Origin: an uncultured bacterium
GTDB taxonomy: Bacteria; Patescibacteriota; Minisyncoccia; Phycocordibacterales; UBA918
Assembly (NCBI GenBank): GCA_913046815.1
Contig: CAJWTE010000028.1
Coordinates: forward strand, 1 to 7,738
DNA: 7,738 nt
Direction of reading: 5' to 3'
Part shown: in pieces, positions 1 through 7,146 of the stretch
Position numbering within the stretch: position 1 is the first letter of the stretch
How the letters are laid out: every line of letters begins with the position of its first letter
Translations under genes and position numbers: made by a program
The notes under the pieces: model-generated
What the model was told of the DNA's origin: nothing
Database searches by the model: none
The model's input: the letters and a program-made list of their open reading frames with translations, nothing else

Positions 1-205
1 AATTGACTAAAAAAGCTCTATTGTTAAACTCTGCATTGGTTATATTGCATCGTCCGCCGCCAGTAATGGCTAATTTTTTGCCGAGCTTTTTGTTTTTCTC
101 AAGCAAAAGCACTCTGCCTTTACTTTGCTTGGCTAATATTCCAGCGCACATCATGCCAGCAGCTCCACCGCCAATTATTATCACGTCGTACTTATCTGTC
201 TTCAT
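1..205 (-). CDS. HI0933/BaiN-like FAD-dependent oxidoreductase, N-terminal part (runs off the left edge)
   Basis: Only the first 68 codons are inside the window; the 3' part lies beyond base 1. The protein begins MKTDKYDVIIIGGGAAGMM, a dinucleotide-binding Rossmann motif (GGGAAG, residues about 12-17) that holds the ADP part of FAD, followed by the second-strand acid in LLLEKN (about residue 37). The motif TGGGRCNITN (about residues 48-57) is the signature of the HI0933/YhiN/BaiN flavoprotein family. Members are annotated as NAD(P)/FAD-dependent oxidoreductases or aminoacetone oxidase-like proteins; the true substrate is generally unknown, and the bile-acid reductase role of BaiN should not be transferred here. 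It is a soluble, cytoplasmic family. The ATG at 203-205 is chosen because the Rossmann strand starts where the family usually starts and a promoter ends six bases before it. The frame is open further upstream but offers no ATG or GTG. Confidence 0.88.
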   Translation of the reverse strand, partial: MKTDKYDVIIIGGGAAGMMCAGILAKQSKGRVLLLEKNKKLGKKLAITGGGRCNITNAEFNNRAFLVN

Positions 206-240
206 TTCGCTAGTATCTACGCTAAAACTCGTCTGGTCAA
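206..240 (-). promoter_or_regulatory. Promoter of the flavoprotein gene, probably leaderless
   Basis: On the minus strand a -35 box TTGACC (235-240, 5 of 6 to consensus) is followed after exactly 17 bases by GATACT (212-217, 4 of 6 to TATAAT). Six bases (AGCGAA) then lead to the ATG. The expected transcription start therefore falls on or next to the A of the start codon, giving a leaderless mRNA. No Shine-Dalgarno sequence is present. A second TTGACC lies upstream at 263-268, overlapping the neighbouring terminator; it has no obvious partner -10. Confidence 0.65.
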
Positions 241-267
241 ACTGTATTTCATGATTCCGCTCGGTCA

Positions 268-307
268 AAACAAAGAATTGGTGAGATACCTCACCAATTC
301 TTTGTTT
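268..307 (-). terminator. Perfect 18-bp hairpin terminator after the glutaredoxin gene
   Basis: Bases 268-285 and 290-307 are perfectly complementary over 18 pairs with a four-base loop (ATAC on the plus strand). It begins 15 bases after the glutaredoxin stop. On the minus strand the 3' arm ends CTTTGTTTTGACC, a T-rich but interrupted tract. The plus strand also ends in T-rich sequence (TTTGTTTGTTT), so the element may work both ways. It separates the ftsB-like/glutaredoxin unit from the flavoprotein gene, which has its own promoter. Confidence 0.75.
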
Positions 308-322
308 GTTTAAAGAAATAAA

Positions 323-556
323 TTAAAGGTTGAGTAATTCCTTAACCTTCGCCTCGTCGTAACCAACGACTACATCATCATCTATCTTGATAACCGGTAC
401 CCCCATTTGACCGGTAAGTTCTACCATTTCAGCCCTTTTTTCCGGATCAGCTGCTACATCTGCTTCAGTATATTCAATATTGTTATTTGCAAAAAAATCT
501 TTAGCCGCATGACAAAAATGACATGTCGGTGTGCTGTAAATTGTTACGTTAGCCAT
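323..556 (-). CDS. Small glutaredoxin / NrdH-like thiol-disulfide oxidoreductase
   Basis: 77 residues, one glutaredoxin fold and nothing else. The beta strand VTIYSTPTC leads into the CxxC active site C12-H-F-C15. The cis-proline loop is GVPV (P54), and a GYD motif (65-67) stands at the usual position of the C-terminal part of the substrate site. It would act in the cytoplasm reducing protein disulfides or a partner such as ribonucleotide reductase. The CHFC centre differs from the classical CPYC of glutaredoxins and CVQC of NrdH, so whether glutathione or thioredoxin reductase recharges it cannot be told from sequence. It lies 19 bases after the ftsB-like stop on the same strand, has no clear Shine-Dalgarno sequence, and is followed by a terminator, so it is probably the last gene of a two-gene transcript. 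The family is confident; the redox partner is not known. Confidence 0.92.
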   Translation of the reverse strand: MANVTIYSTPTCHFCHAAKDFFANNNIEYTEADVAADPEKRAEMVELTGQMGVPVIKIDDDVVVGYDEAKVKELLNL

Positions 557-575
557 ATAACACTATGTTATCACG

Positions 576-947
576 TTAACGCCAAAATTTATACCAAGAC
601 CTCTTTGGTGCATACTCAATATCCAAATTCTCTGCTTTATAATTATCTTCACCAACAATAACCACGACCTGTTCCCCTTTTTTTATCATATCGAAGTTCT
701 CTCTAATCTTAGCTTCAAAACTTGCCTCACTTCCTAAATATTCCAACCTCTCTTCCAATTCATGTTTTTTCGATTCGAGTACTCCTCTTTCATTCTCGAT
801 GTCTACTCGTTTTATTGCGGCCTCGTGCATAACATGAAATCTTTCCCACAAAACTTTTGCCAGTAGTAAGCATAATAAAAAAACCACCACAATTAAGAGT
901 CTTGTGACTATCAACCTAATGAGCTTGTGTTTACTCCCTACAATCAT
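576..947 (-). CDS. FtsB/DivIC-like septum formation initiator protein
   Basis: 123 residues with the family's layout: a basic N-terminus (KHKLIR), one membrane segment at about 11-34 (LIVTRLLIVVVFLLCLLLAK), a helical, charged coiled coil at about 40-72 (ENERGVLESKKHELEERL), then the conserved end RENFDMIKKGEQVVVIV (82-98), which matches the R...(Y/F)...K.GE.V..I pattern that closes DivIC/FtsB proteins. A charged and aromatic tail (about 99-123) follows. In characterised bacteria such proteins join FtsL and FtsQ/DivIB at the septum and help activate cell-wall synthesis; a similar role is inferred here. The topology would be N-terminus inside and coiled coil outside. The start is fixed by an extended -10 promoter ending six bases before the ATG. 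It is divergent from the small membrane ORF at 972 and probably co-transcribed with the glutaredoxin gene. Confidence 0.88.
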   Translation of the reverse strand: MIVGSKHKLIRLIVTRLLIVVVFLLCLLLAKVLWERFHVMHEAAIKRVDIENERGVLESKKHELEERLEYLGSEASFEAKIRENFDMIKKGEQVVVIVGEDNYKAENLDIEYAPKRSWYKFWR

Positions 948-963
948 GCTAAAATTATAGCAT
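948..963 (-). promoter_or_regulatory. Extended -10 promoter of the ftsB-like gene, leaderless, within a palindrome
   Basis: The minus strand reads TGC-TATAAT-TTTAGC-ATG: a perfect -10 hexamer (954-959) with the extended TGn element (960-962) and six bases to the ATG at 947. No convincing -35 box is present, which is normal for extended -10 promoters. The predicted start of transcription is at the start codon itself. The -10 and the ATG sit inside an inverted repeat, ATGCTA (946-951) and TAGCAT (958-963), which could be an operator. The reverse strand carries TAAAAT (950-955), a possible -10 for the divergent small ORF. Confidence 0.7.
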
Positions 964-971
964 CACGAGTT

Positions 972-1091
972 ATGAGTTTTTTATACAGTCAGAAAACAAA
1001 GAAGGCGATTAAATGGATTTGGGCTGTTATTGCTATTGTTATAGCGATAAGCATGCTCTTTGTGTATTCCGGTGGAGCTGGACTTTTTTAA
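972..1091 (+). CDS. 39-residue single-pass membrane protein, unknown function
   Basis: ATG at 972, TAA at 1089-1091. The protein begins MSFLYSQKTKKAIKW, a basic cytoplasmic head with four lysines. It continues with one hydrophobic helix at about 15-32 (IWAVIAIVIAISMLFVY) and ends in a short SGGAGLF tail. The positive-inside rule puts the N-terminus in the cytoplasm. I cannot assign a function, and no enzyme or partner motif is visible. The case for a real gene is the clean basic-head/hydrophobic-helix design, the fact that it exactly fills the gap between two real genes, and the divergent position 24 bases from the ftsB-like start. Its last bases overlap the lepA stop tail to tail. A TAAAAT box at 950-955 could be its -10, giving a leader of about ten bases without a Shine-Dalgarno sequence. 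It is the only plus-strand gene in the window. The alternative is a chance ORF in a 140-base intergenic gap. Confidence 0.72.
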   Translation: MSFLYSQKTKKAIKWIWAVIAIVIAISMLFVYSGGAGLF

Positions 1092-2881
1092 TCTTCTGAC
1101 TTCATTAGTTTCATAAAGACGTCGGAAGGAATGTGGATTTTTCCTCGTTCCAACATTTTCTTTTTACCCTTCTTTTGCTTTTCCCTTAATTTCATCTTGC
1201 GGGTAATATCTCCACCATAAAGCTTAGCCGTGACGTCTTTTTTAATTGCAGACAATTTCTTAGTGGCAATAATTTTTCCCATGACTCTGGCTTGGATTTT
1301 GGCAACAAACATCTGTCGAGGAAGTGTCTTGTATATTCTATCCACAATCGCCTTCGCCTCTATTTCAGATCTCGCTAAACCAACTATACGAGACAGTGTA
1401 GGCACCACCTCTTCAGATATTAATACGTCCAAGCGAACCACGTTGGCTGGTCTCATCTCTGCAATTTCGTATGACAAAGAGGCGTACCCGCTACTAACAT
1501 TTTTTAGCTTATCAAAAAAACCACGCATCAATTCTCGTAAAGGTATTTCAATAGTCAATAATGTACGCCCGTCACTAAACACCTCAGTATCCACAACTCC
1601 AGACTCATGTTCGTACAAAAGAGTCATCACATTGCCTATGTACTCACTAGGCATGATAATTTGTCCCAAAACCCATGGTTCTCTGACACTAACTTTGTCA
1701 CCATGTTCGGGGAATCGAGATGCCGCATAAATATTCTCTATCTTTCCGTCCGGCCACGTCACCTCATAGGCAATAGAGGGTGACGTGATGGTTATCTCCA
1801 AATTAAATTCGCGCCTTAATCTTTCGGTAACTATCTCTAAGTGCAACATTCCCAAAAAACCACAACGAAATCCTCGTCCCAGAACACCCGAGGATTCTTC
1901 TTCATAAGACAAAGACGAATCGGAAAGTTTGAGTCTGTCTAAGGCTTGCCTTAGGATAGTGAAATCATCCTGACTTTCAGGAAAAACACTGGCCCACACC
2001 ACAGGCATTGCCCTCTGATAGCCAGGCAATGGTTCGATAGCACTCTTTTCCTGACGGAGTGTGTCTCCGACATTAGCAATACCTGGCTCTTTAATACCTG
2101 TTACCACATAACCAATTTCACCTGCGCCAAGCAACTCTACTGGCTTCTCATCCGGTGACAAAATGCCCACTTCTAGAGCCACGAAACTGCGCTTACTGGC
2201 ACTAAACTCCAGCCTATCCCCTTTCTTTATCTGGCCATCAAAAACTCTTTGATACACAATAATGCCTCGATGATTAGAATATTGAAAATCAAAAATTAAT
2301 CCGCGATAACCATCTTTATTGCTGTCTCTTGGTGGTGGAATCTTTTTACATATGGTTTGTAAAACCTCCTCTACTCCTTCTCCAGTTTTACCTGAAGTCA
2401 ATAAGACTTCATCAGCTTCACATTCAAGTAGCTTACAAATTTCTTCGGTGACATCAAGTACTCTCGAGTGAGGCATATCAATTTTGGTCAACACTGGAAT
2501 TATAGTTAGGCCGAGCTTTTTGGCCATCTCCAGAGTAGTAAGTGTCTGCGCCTGTACACCTTGGGTACTATCTACCAAAAGCAACACCCCTTCCACTGCA
2601 TTGAGAGCACGCGAGACTTCATATGAAAAATCGATATGTCCAGGTGTATCTATCAGGTTCAAAATATACTCCTCGGAAGAGTTCTGAGCAGGCTTATAAA
2701 CCATGCGTGCTGGCTGCATTTTAATAGTGATACCCCTTTCTCTCTCCAAATCCATAGAATCAAGAACTTGGGCTTTCATCAGCCTTTTCTCTACAGTATT
2801 TGTGGCTTCCAACATTCTGTCAGCCAAAGTACTTTTGCCGTGATCTATATGGGCGATTATACTAAAATTTCTTATTTGCAC
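1088..2881 (-). CDS. lepA: Elongation factor 4 (LepA), ribosome-associated GTPase
   Basis: 597 residues, full length for the family (about 600). Domains in order: GTPase with P-loop AHIDHGKST (10-18), switch I RGIT (49-52), DTPGH (78-82, with the catalytic His82) and specificity loop TKID (132-135); an EF-Tu-like beta barrel from about 185; EF-G-like domains from about 290 (LGRGFRCGFLGMLHLEIV is diagnostic); and the LepA-only C-terminal domain with DVTAKLYGGDITRK, ending in a lysine-rich stretch and SED. EF-4 binds ribosomes in an EF-G-like way and affects tRNA position, initiation or assembly; it is cytoplasmic and peripheral to the membrane. The start is GTG at 2879-2881, giving the family N-terminus IRNFSIIAHIDHGKST; no earlier ATG or GTG was found in the short gap upstream. 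It lies 25 bases after the murJ stop. The specificity loop has Thr where LepA normally has Asn (NKID). Confidence 0.97.
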   Translation of the reverse strand: MQIRNFSIIAHIDHGKSTLADRMLEATNTVEKRLMKAQVLDSMDLERERGITIKMQPARMVYKPAQNSSEEYILNLIDTPGHIDFSYEVSRALNAVEGVLLLVDSTQGVQAQTLTTLEMAKKLGLTIIPVLTKIDMPHSRVLDVTEEICKLLECEADEVLLTSGKTGEGVEEVLQTICKKIPPPRDSNKDGYRGLIFDFQYSNHRGIIVYQRVFDGQIKKGDRLEFSASKRSFVALEVGILSPDEKPVELLGAGEIGYVVTGIKEPGIANVGDTLRQEKSAIEPLPGYQRAMPVVWASVFPESQDDFTILRQALDRLKLSDSSLSYEEESSGVLGRGFRCGFLGMLHLEIVTERLRREFNLEITITSPSIAYEVTWPDGKIENIYAASRFPEHGDKVSVREPWVLGQIIMPSEYIGNVMTLLYEHESGVVDTEVFSDGRTLLTIEIPLRELMRGFFDKLKNVSSGYASLSYEIAEMRPANVVRLDVLISEEVVPTLSRIVGLARSEIEAKAIVDRIYKTLPRQMFVAKIQARVMGKIIATKKLSAIKKDVTAKLYGGDITRKMKLREKQKKGKKKMLERGKIHIPSDVFMKLMKSED

Positions 2882-2893
2882 GCTCTTAATGTA
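2882..2893 (-). promoter_or_regulatory. Possible -10 element for lepA at leaderless spacing
   Basis: The minus strand reads TACATT (2888-2893, 4 of 6 to TATAAT) followed by six bases (AAGAGC) and the GTG start. This is the same spacing as in front of the ftsB-like and flavoprotein genes. No -35 box is convincing and no TGn element is present. lepA may instead be read through from murJ. AAGAG lies too close to the GTG to act as a normal ribosome binding site. Confidence 0.35.
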
Positions 2894-2906
2894 CCTTAAA
2901 CCAAGG

Positions 2907-4574
2907 TTAAATGCTATGTTCTTCGCCTACCACGTCGGTTTTAAAAAGCCTTTTCTCCAAAGCATCTGCAACCTCTTTAAGTGTCTTTGACTTAACTGAT
3001 AGATAACCGAGTACCACACCAACCAAGCCGAACATACCCGCCAAGAAACCTTGCAAGAAAATACCCAAAAATGTCTCCGTATTGAGTCCGGAAACAAAGA
3101 ACTGTAATGCTGCATAGGCTGATACACCACCAAGGAAAGCGGCGTACAGAGCTTGCCAACCATCCTTAAACAAAGTTCTTAAACTGACTGAAAACTTAAT
3201 TCGCAAAGCAACCAAGAGTAGCAAACTTTGTAGGATAAGTCCCATTGTATAAGCAACTGCTAAAAACAATACTTCCGTACCAGATATATCAGTTACTCTG
3301 AGAAATGTGGCAATCATTCCTTCTAGCGTAGGGTAGTGATTGGCACACCAAACACCAAAATATGCTGCCGCTACCGTGAAAGTGGAAGTGATAATACCAA
3401 TCTTTAGTGGTGTTGCAGTATTGTTGCCAGCATAAAAGACCCTAACCAATAAAAGATTGACAGCCTGGGCAGCAAGAGAAACAACAAAAATAGCAAAAAC
3501 GGCTGCTGTCAGTCTGGTGTCACTCCAGTCAAACCGACCACTTCCCAGTATGACTCTCACCAATTGAGCTCGTAGCACAATACATAAAACCAGTATCGGA
3601 ACCGACCAAAAAATAATGTGTCTCAAGGCAGTGGCTATATGAATCCTAAATTTGTCCCAATCTTTATTGCTAAATAAGTATGCAAGCGTTGGAAAAGCCG
3701 CTACCGAATAACTCATGCCGACAATTGCTAAAGGGACGGATTGGAGATTGAATGCAAACTGAAAAACAGAAACGGAACCCGCAGTCATCAATCCAGCCAT
3801 ACTAATCAGCACAAGTAGTACTATCTGATTGAGAGACAACGCTATTGCTCTGGGAAAAGAAGATTTTAATACTGTTCGTACGTCAGCAAAACAAATGTGT
3901 TTTGTTAAGGAAAAATTCAACTTACTTTTGTAAACCAAAGGCCATTGGATCAGCATGTGCAAGGAAGCGCCAAATATTACACCATACATCAGTCCATACA
4001 TACCGAAGATTGGATACAAGAGAACAATACCGATAATTATTCCTAAGTTATAAAGCAACGGACTAATTGCATAGAGCACAAAGCGATGACCAACCTGAGT
4101 CACAACTCCGAGTAGATTGGATACACCCAACAACAACGGTTGTAACAATAATATTCTTGTTAGAGTGGTCAAAAGTGCTTTGTCAGCAATACCAGGGAAG
4201 AACCACTCCATCAAGAGTGGCATGAACAAGAAAGCAATCAGAGCAACAGTTGTATATCCTAAAAGAAACACCGTAAATACAGATGACAAAAAATCCTTTG
4301 CTTCTGTAGTACTTCTACTCTGCTTAGCAGTAACAAAAGGGATTAGTACATAGATCGACAAGGTAGAAGCAAATAAGACAAATAGTAAATCTGGTACCCG
4401 AAATGCAGAATAGTATATGTCCAATGTAGAATCAGCGCCGAATTCTGCCGCCAACAGTCTGTCACGTACCAAAGCTAGAACTTGGGATCCAAAAGTAAAG
4501 GCTGCCAAAATATACGCGGCCTGGTGTAGGCCGCGTACTTCCTTGTAGACAAAACCGATAACTCTTCGAACCAT
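2907..4574 (-). CDS. murJ: MurJ/MviN-family lipid II flippase
   Basis: 555 residues, almost entirely hydrophobic helices (about 14 expected), member of the MOP exporter superfamily. The N-terminal family signature is present: FGSQVLALVRDRLLAAEFGA (28-47), then LDIYYSAFRVPDLLF (51-65). MurJ flips lipid II, the peptidoglycan precursor, from the inner to the outer leaflet of the cytoplasmic membrane. Aligned by eye with E. coli MurJ, R24 and D39 correspond to R37 and D52 here. The positions of R18 and R52 are Gln31 and Phe65, and the AEGAFSQAF stretch is replaced by ASTLSIYVL. It is therefore a divergent family member, and transport of another lipid-linked sugar is possible. It begins 19 bases after the TPR gene on the same strand, with no Shine-Dalgarno sequence, and is probably co-transcribed with it. 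A strong hairpin lies inside codons 13-21. Confidence 0.9.
   Translation of the reverse strand: MVRRVIGFVYKEVRGLHQAAYILAAFTFGSQVLALVRDRLLAAEFGADSTLDIYYSAFRVPDLLFVLFASTLSIYVLIPFVTAKQSRSTTEAKDFLSSVFTVFLLGYTTVALIAFLFMPLLMEWFFPGIADKALLTTLTRILLLQPLLLGVSNLLGVVTQVGHRFVLYAISPLLYNLGIIIGIVLLYPIFGMYGLMYGVIFGASLHMLIQWPLVYKSKLNFSLTKHICFADVRTVLKSSFPRAIALSLNQIVLLVLISMAGLMTAGSVSVFQFAFNLQSVPLAIVGMSYSVAAFPTLAYLFSNKDWDKFRIHIATALRHIIFWSVPILVLCIVLRAQLVRVILGSGRFDWSDTRLTAAVFAIFVVSLAAQAVNLLLVRVFYAGNNTATPLKIGIITSTFTVAAAYFGVWCANHYPTLEGMIATFLRVTDISGTEVLFLAVAYTMGLILQSLLLLVALRIKFSVSLRTLFKDGWQALYAAFLGGVSAYAALQFFVSGLNTETFLGIFLQGFLAGMFGLVGVVLGYLSVKSKTLKEVADALEKRLFKTDVVGEEHSI
4513..4537 (-). promoter_or_regulatory. GC-rich perfect hairpin inside the first codons of murJ
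   Basis: TACGCGGCCT (4513-4522) and AGGCCGCGTA (4528-4537) form ten perfect pairs, eight of them G-C or C-G, with a five-base loop, at nucleotides 38-62 of the murJ coding sequence. The surrounding gene is AT-rich, so the stem stands out. It could slow the ribosome early in translation of a membrane protein or be an RNase III site between the TPR-gene and murJ messages. The structure is seen; the role is inferred. No T tract follows, so it is not an intrinsic terminator. Confidence 0.4.
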
Positions 4575-4593
4575 AATGGCTTAGATACCGTTT

Positions 4594-7050
4594 CTAGTTT
4601 TCCTCTGGGACTGTATTAACTGTAGAAACTAAATCTGTACCTGGTTCACCTGATACAGATACTGTATTACCGTCTTCAATTACTTGACCATCATCCAACG
4701 CAGCACTGTCACCTTGGTTGGTGATGTCAACTTGTCCTGCGTTGATAGCGTCAATAATCTCTTGCAAGTTGGCGTTGTCTTCACTCAAATCACGAGCTGT
4801 TTCCAAATCAGCTACCGCTGAGTCATTCTCTCCCAACTGTAGTAGAGCCACTGCTCTAAAGTAAAGTGCGTTGGCATAACTAGGATTCAACAGCAATGCT
4901 TCACTAAAAGCGGCCACAGCCTCTTCGTGCGATTCGGCTTCAGCAAGCAGGATACCTAGCTGATAGTGGCGAGCTGGATTGTTCGGATCTAGGTTAATGG
5001 AAGCTACTGTAGCAGAAACAGCCTCATCTAGATTACCCTCACTGATCTCGAGCCTAACCAAGAAATCAATTGCATTGGTGTAATTTTGCTTCATTTGCAA
5101 GGCTTCTACCACCTTTTCTCTAGCCTTCTCATTGTCACCAGAGATAAATGCTAGCTCAGCTTCCAACATTGCCACTTGCGGGTTATTTGGACTGTACTTT
5201 CGCATACTGGCGTAAGCTTCCTCTGCTAACTCTCTAGCACCTTCCACATTCAAACCAGCCATAAATGCATATAAGTTGCCTAACACCAACCAGTTATTTG
5301 GATCAGTACCATCTTCGGCCACTGCTAAACGAGCAGCGTTAATACCATCAACCATCGCCGCTTGAAATTGCTGTTGTTGAGTTTGAGTTGGCTCTTCTAC
5401 AGAAGCGAGAGCGTTCATTTTTGCTAGTTGATAAGACGCTAACTCTCTTGCGAACAAATCATTCTTGAACTGGCTATAAGCATTTGCAATTTTAATCTCA
5501 GCTGTCTCAATATCACCTCCAGTTGAAAGCTCATTCACAGCTTGGTTGAAATTATGAATCGAAGCGAAATGTTGACCAAGGAAATATAGGACACTAATCG
5601 ACCCAACAATAACCACCATCACTCCTCCAACCAGCAAGAAACTTAGCTTGCGGTTGTCTAGTACTGAGATTTGAAGTACTTTTTTATTTGAAGCAACATG
5701 TTGCGCTCCAAAAAAGACTCCTGTACAAATTGCAGCCAACAACAAAATAGTGGTACCTGGGACATAAATAAAGCCTGTGAACCAGAGATACAAAGCGGCA
5801 ACAAAAGATGAAGTGACAACGAAGTTCCACATTGGATCATTTACTGTGTTAGAAAATACATATCGCAGACCTGTATATAGGAACCAACCTAAGAAAACCA
5901 ACCACGCTACAACTCCTAGAATTCCATTCTCTACAACGCTAGTAAATATGTAGTTACTACCAGACTGGAAGGTTGTTCCCCAGAACTCTGTTCCATTGAT
6001 GGAACCGTCTTTGTACAAATTCCAGGCATCGCCAAATTTATTCGCACCAATTCCTGTGAACATGTTTTCCCCAAAGACTGAACGTGCAATGTCTAAAGTA
6101 GTACTAGTCGTTGGACGCACCTCAACAAAAGATATATCCGTTGCGTTAGATACAATGCCCCCTATCACAGATCCACCAACTATAAATAGTACGCACACAA
6201 TGAACACCACTAGGGCTAGGGCTACGCCGATACCGGTTTGAGAGTTGTTATCTGCCATCAGTTGCGGAGTTCGACTCAGTCGCTTTTTGGTGATTGTGAA
6301 CATTAATACCGCCAAGCTGATAAATCCGAGAATTAACCATACAGTAAAGAAGTTGACCACCGCCAACATAGTGAGTGCCACCACAGAAACAGCAAAAAAC
6401 AAGATCTTGCCCATTTTCGATAAAGGTAATTGTTCTATTGCAATCAGAGCGATGATTATGACTAGTCCGAAGAACAAAGCCAGATTATTCCAACCACCCA
6501 AAGGAGATGCTGTAGCACTACCGAAAATTCCAAAACTCAATACTTCTGGACCAAACAACAACCGTACTAAATGAAACAGTCCTAATATCAAAGCACTGAT
6601 CGAAAACATCACGTACAGTTTTACCGCATTGGCTTTTTTCGTACCAATAGCTGCAGAAACCGTGGCCGCCATAGCCATCACCAGAAGAAAAGCGGCGGTT
6701 TGAGAGCTGAATGAATTGCCTATAAAAGAATCGTATAGATCTCCAGACAAAGCTGCTCCTACAATACCGGCCAAAGCCAAGCCCCAAATGGTCAATAAAC
6801 CAATTGTGGGTCGAAAATTCATCACTCCTTCACTTAAAAATACAAATGCGTACAAAACCAAAGAAAGACAAATACCTACCGTCACTACAAACACCTTAGC
6901 GTATCCTAAAGAGACAAATACCCCCGGTAAAAAGAGTATCGGTAGAATACCGAAAGTGAATATACTTACTAAGGAAGCGGCACTTGAAAGTGTTTTGGTA
7001 ATTGTATCCAAGCGACTACCGCTAGTCGGACTAAATACTGGATTGTTCAT
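4594..7050 (-). CDS. O-antigen ligase/polymerase-like (Wzy_C) membrane protein with C-terminal TPR domain
   Basis: 818 residues. Residues about 25-300 form many hydrophobic helices. About 300-365 is a large outer loop of Wzy_C/WaaL type, with VRPTTSTTLDIARSVFG and MFTGIGANKFGDAW. It leads into SGSNYIFTSVVENGILGVVAW (363-383), the family's closing motif, and more helices to about 450. A last helix is at about 469-490. From about 500 to 760 the protein is helical, with clear TPRs (for example PNNWLVLGNLYAFMAG, PARHYQLGILLAEAESHEEA and NALYFRAVALLQLGENDSA). The tail from about 772 is acidic and probably disordered. Such proteins polymerise or transfer lipid-linked glycans outside the membrane; the TPRs would face outward and bind partners. 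The substrate is unknown. The His usual in WaaL ligases (HN) is Ser365-Asn366 here. It is the first gene before murJ, 42 bases below the rnpB terminator. A weak promoter, TTGTTT (7090-7095), 17 bases, TATTAA (7067-7072), is possible. No Shine-Dalgarno sequence. Confidence 0.85.
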   Translation of the reverse strand: MNNPVFSPTSGSRLDTITKTLSSAASLVSIFTFGILPILFLPGVFVSLGYAKVFVVTVGICLSLVLYAFVFLSEGVMNFRPTIGLLTIWGLALAGIVGAALSGDLYDSFIGNSFSSQTAAFLLVMAMAATVSAAIGTKKANAVKLYVMFSISALILGLFHLVRLLFGPEVLSFGIFGSATASPLGGWNNLALFFGLVIIIALIAIEQLPLSKMGKILFFAVSVVALTMLAVVNFFTVWLILGFISLAVLMFTITKKRLSRTPQLMADNNSQTGIGVALALVVFIVCVLFIVGGSVIGGIVSNATDISFVEVRPTTSTTLDIARSVFGENMFTGIGANKFGDAWNLYKDGSINGTEFWGTTFQSGSNYIFTSVVENGILGVVAWLVFLGWFLYTGLRYVFSNTVNDPMWNFVVTSSFVAALYLWFTGFIYVPGTTILLLAAICTGVFFGAQHVASNKKVLQISVLDNRKLSFLLVGGVMVVIVGSISVLYFLGQHFASIHNFNQAVNELSTGGDIETAEIKIANAYSQFKNDLFARELASYQLAKMNALASVEEPTQTQQQQFQAAMVDGINAARLAVAEDGTDPNNWLVLGNLYAFMAGLNVEGARELAEEAYASMRKYSPNNPQVAMLEAELAFISGDNEKAREKVVEALQMKQNYTNAIDFLVRLEISEGNLDEAVSATVASINLDPNNPARHYQLGILLAEAESHEEAVAAFSEALLLNPSYANALYFRAVALLQLGENDSAVADLETARDLSEDNANLQEIIDAINAGQVDITNQGDSAALDDGQVIEDGNTVSVSGEPGTDLVSTVNTVPEEN

Positions 7051-7092
7051 ATGTTGCTACAAAATATTAATATCCCTATAGCATACCATAAA

Positions 7093-7120
7093 CAAAAAGA
7101 CCCCTTGAGGGGTCTTTTTG
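7093..7120 (-). terminator. Intrinsic terminator of rnpB, symmetric
   Basis: CAAAAAGACCCC (7093-7104), loop TTGA, GGGGTCTTTTTG (7109-7120): twelve perfect pairs with a four-base loop. On the minus strand the hairpin is followed by TTTATGG, making the T tract TTTTTGTTT. It begins right at the end of the RNase P P1 helix, as expected for an rnpB terminator, and insulates the wzy-like gene that starts 42 bases further on. The symmetric A/T flanks allow it to stop plus-strand transcription too. Confidence 0.9.
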
Positions 7121-7146
7121 TGGACACATATAAGCCGAATTCTGTC

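Noticed and set aside
1230..1730. 166-codon plus-strand open frame opposite lepA
   Set aside because: It is a shadow of conserved LepA codons, with no family features of its own.
2927..3163. 78-codon minus-strand open frame overlapping the 3' part of murJ
   Set aside because: It is a shifted-frame shadow; the murJ frame continues without a break through hydrophobic helices.
6245..6574. 109-codon plus-strand open frame opposite the Wzy-like gene
   Set aside because: It is antisense to well-formed membrane helices and shows no start signals or recognisable motif.
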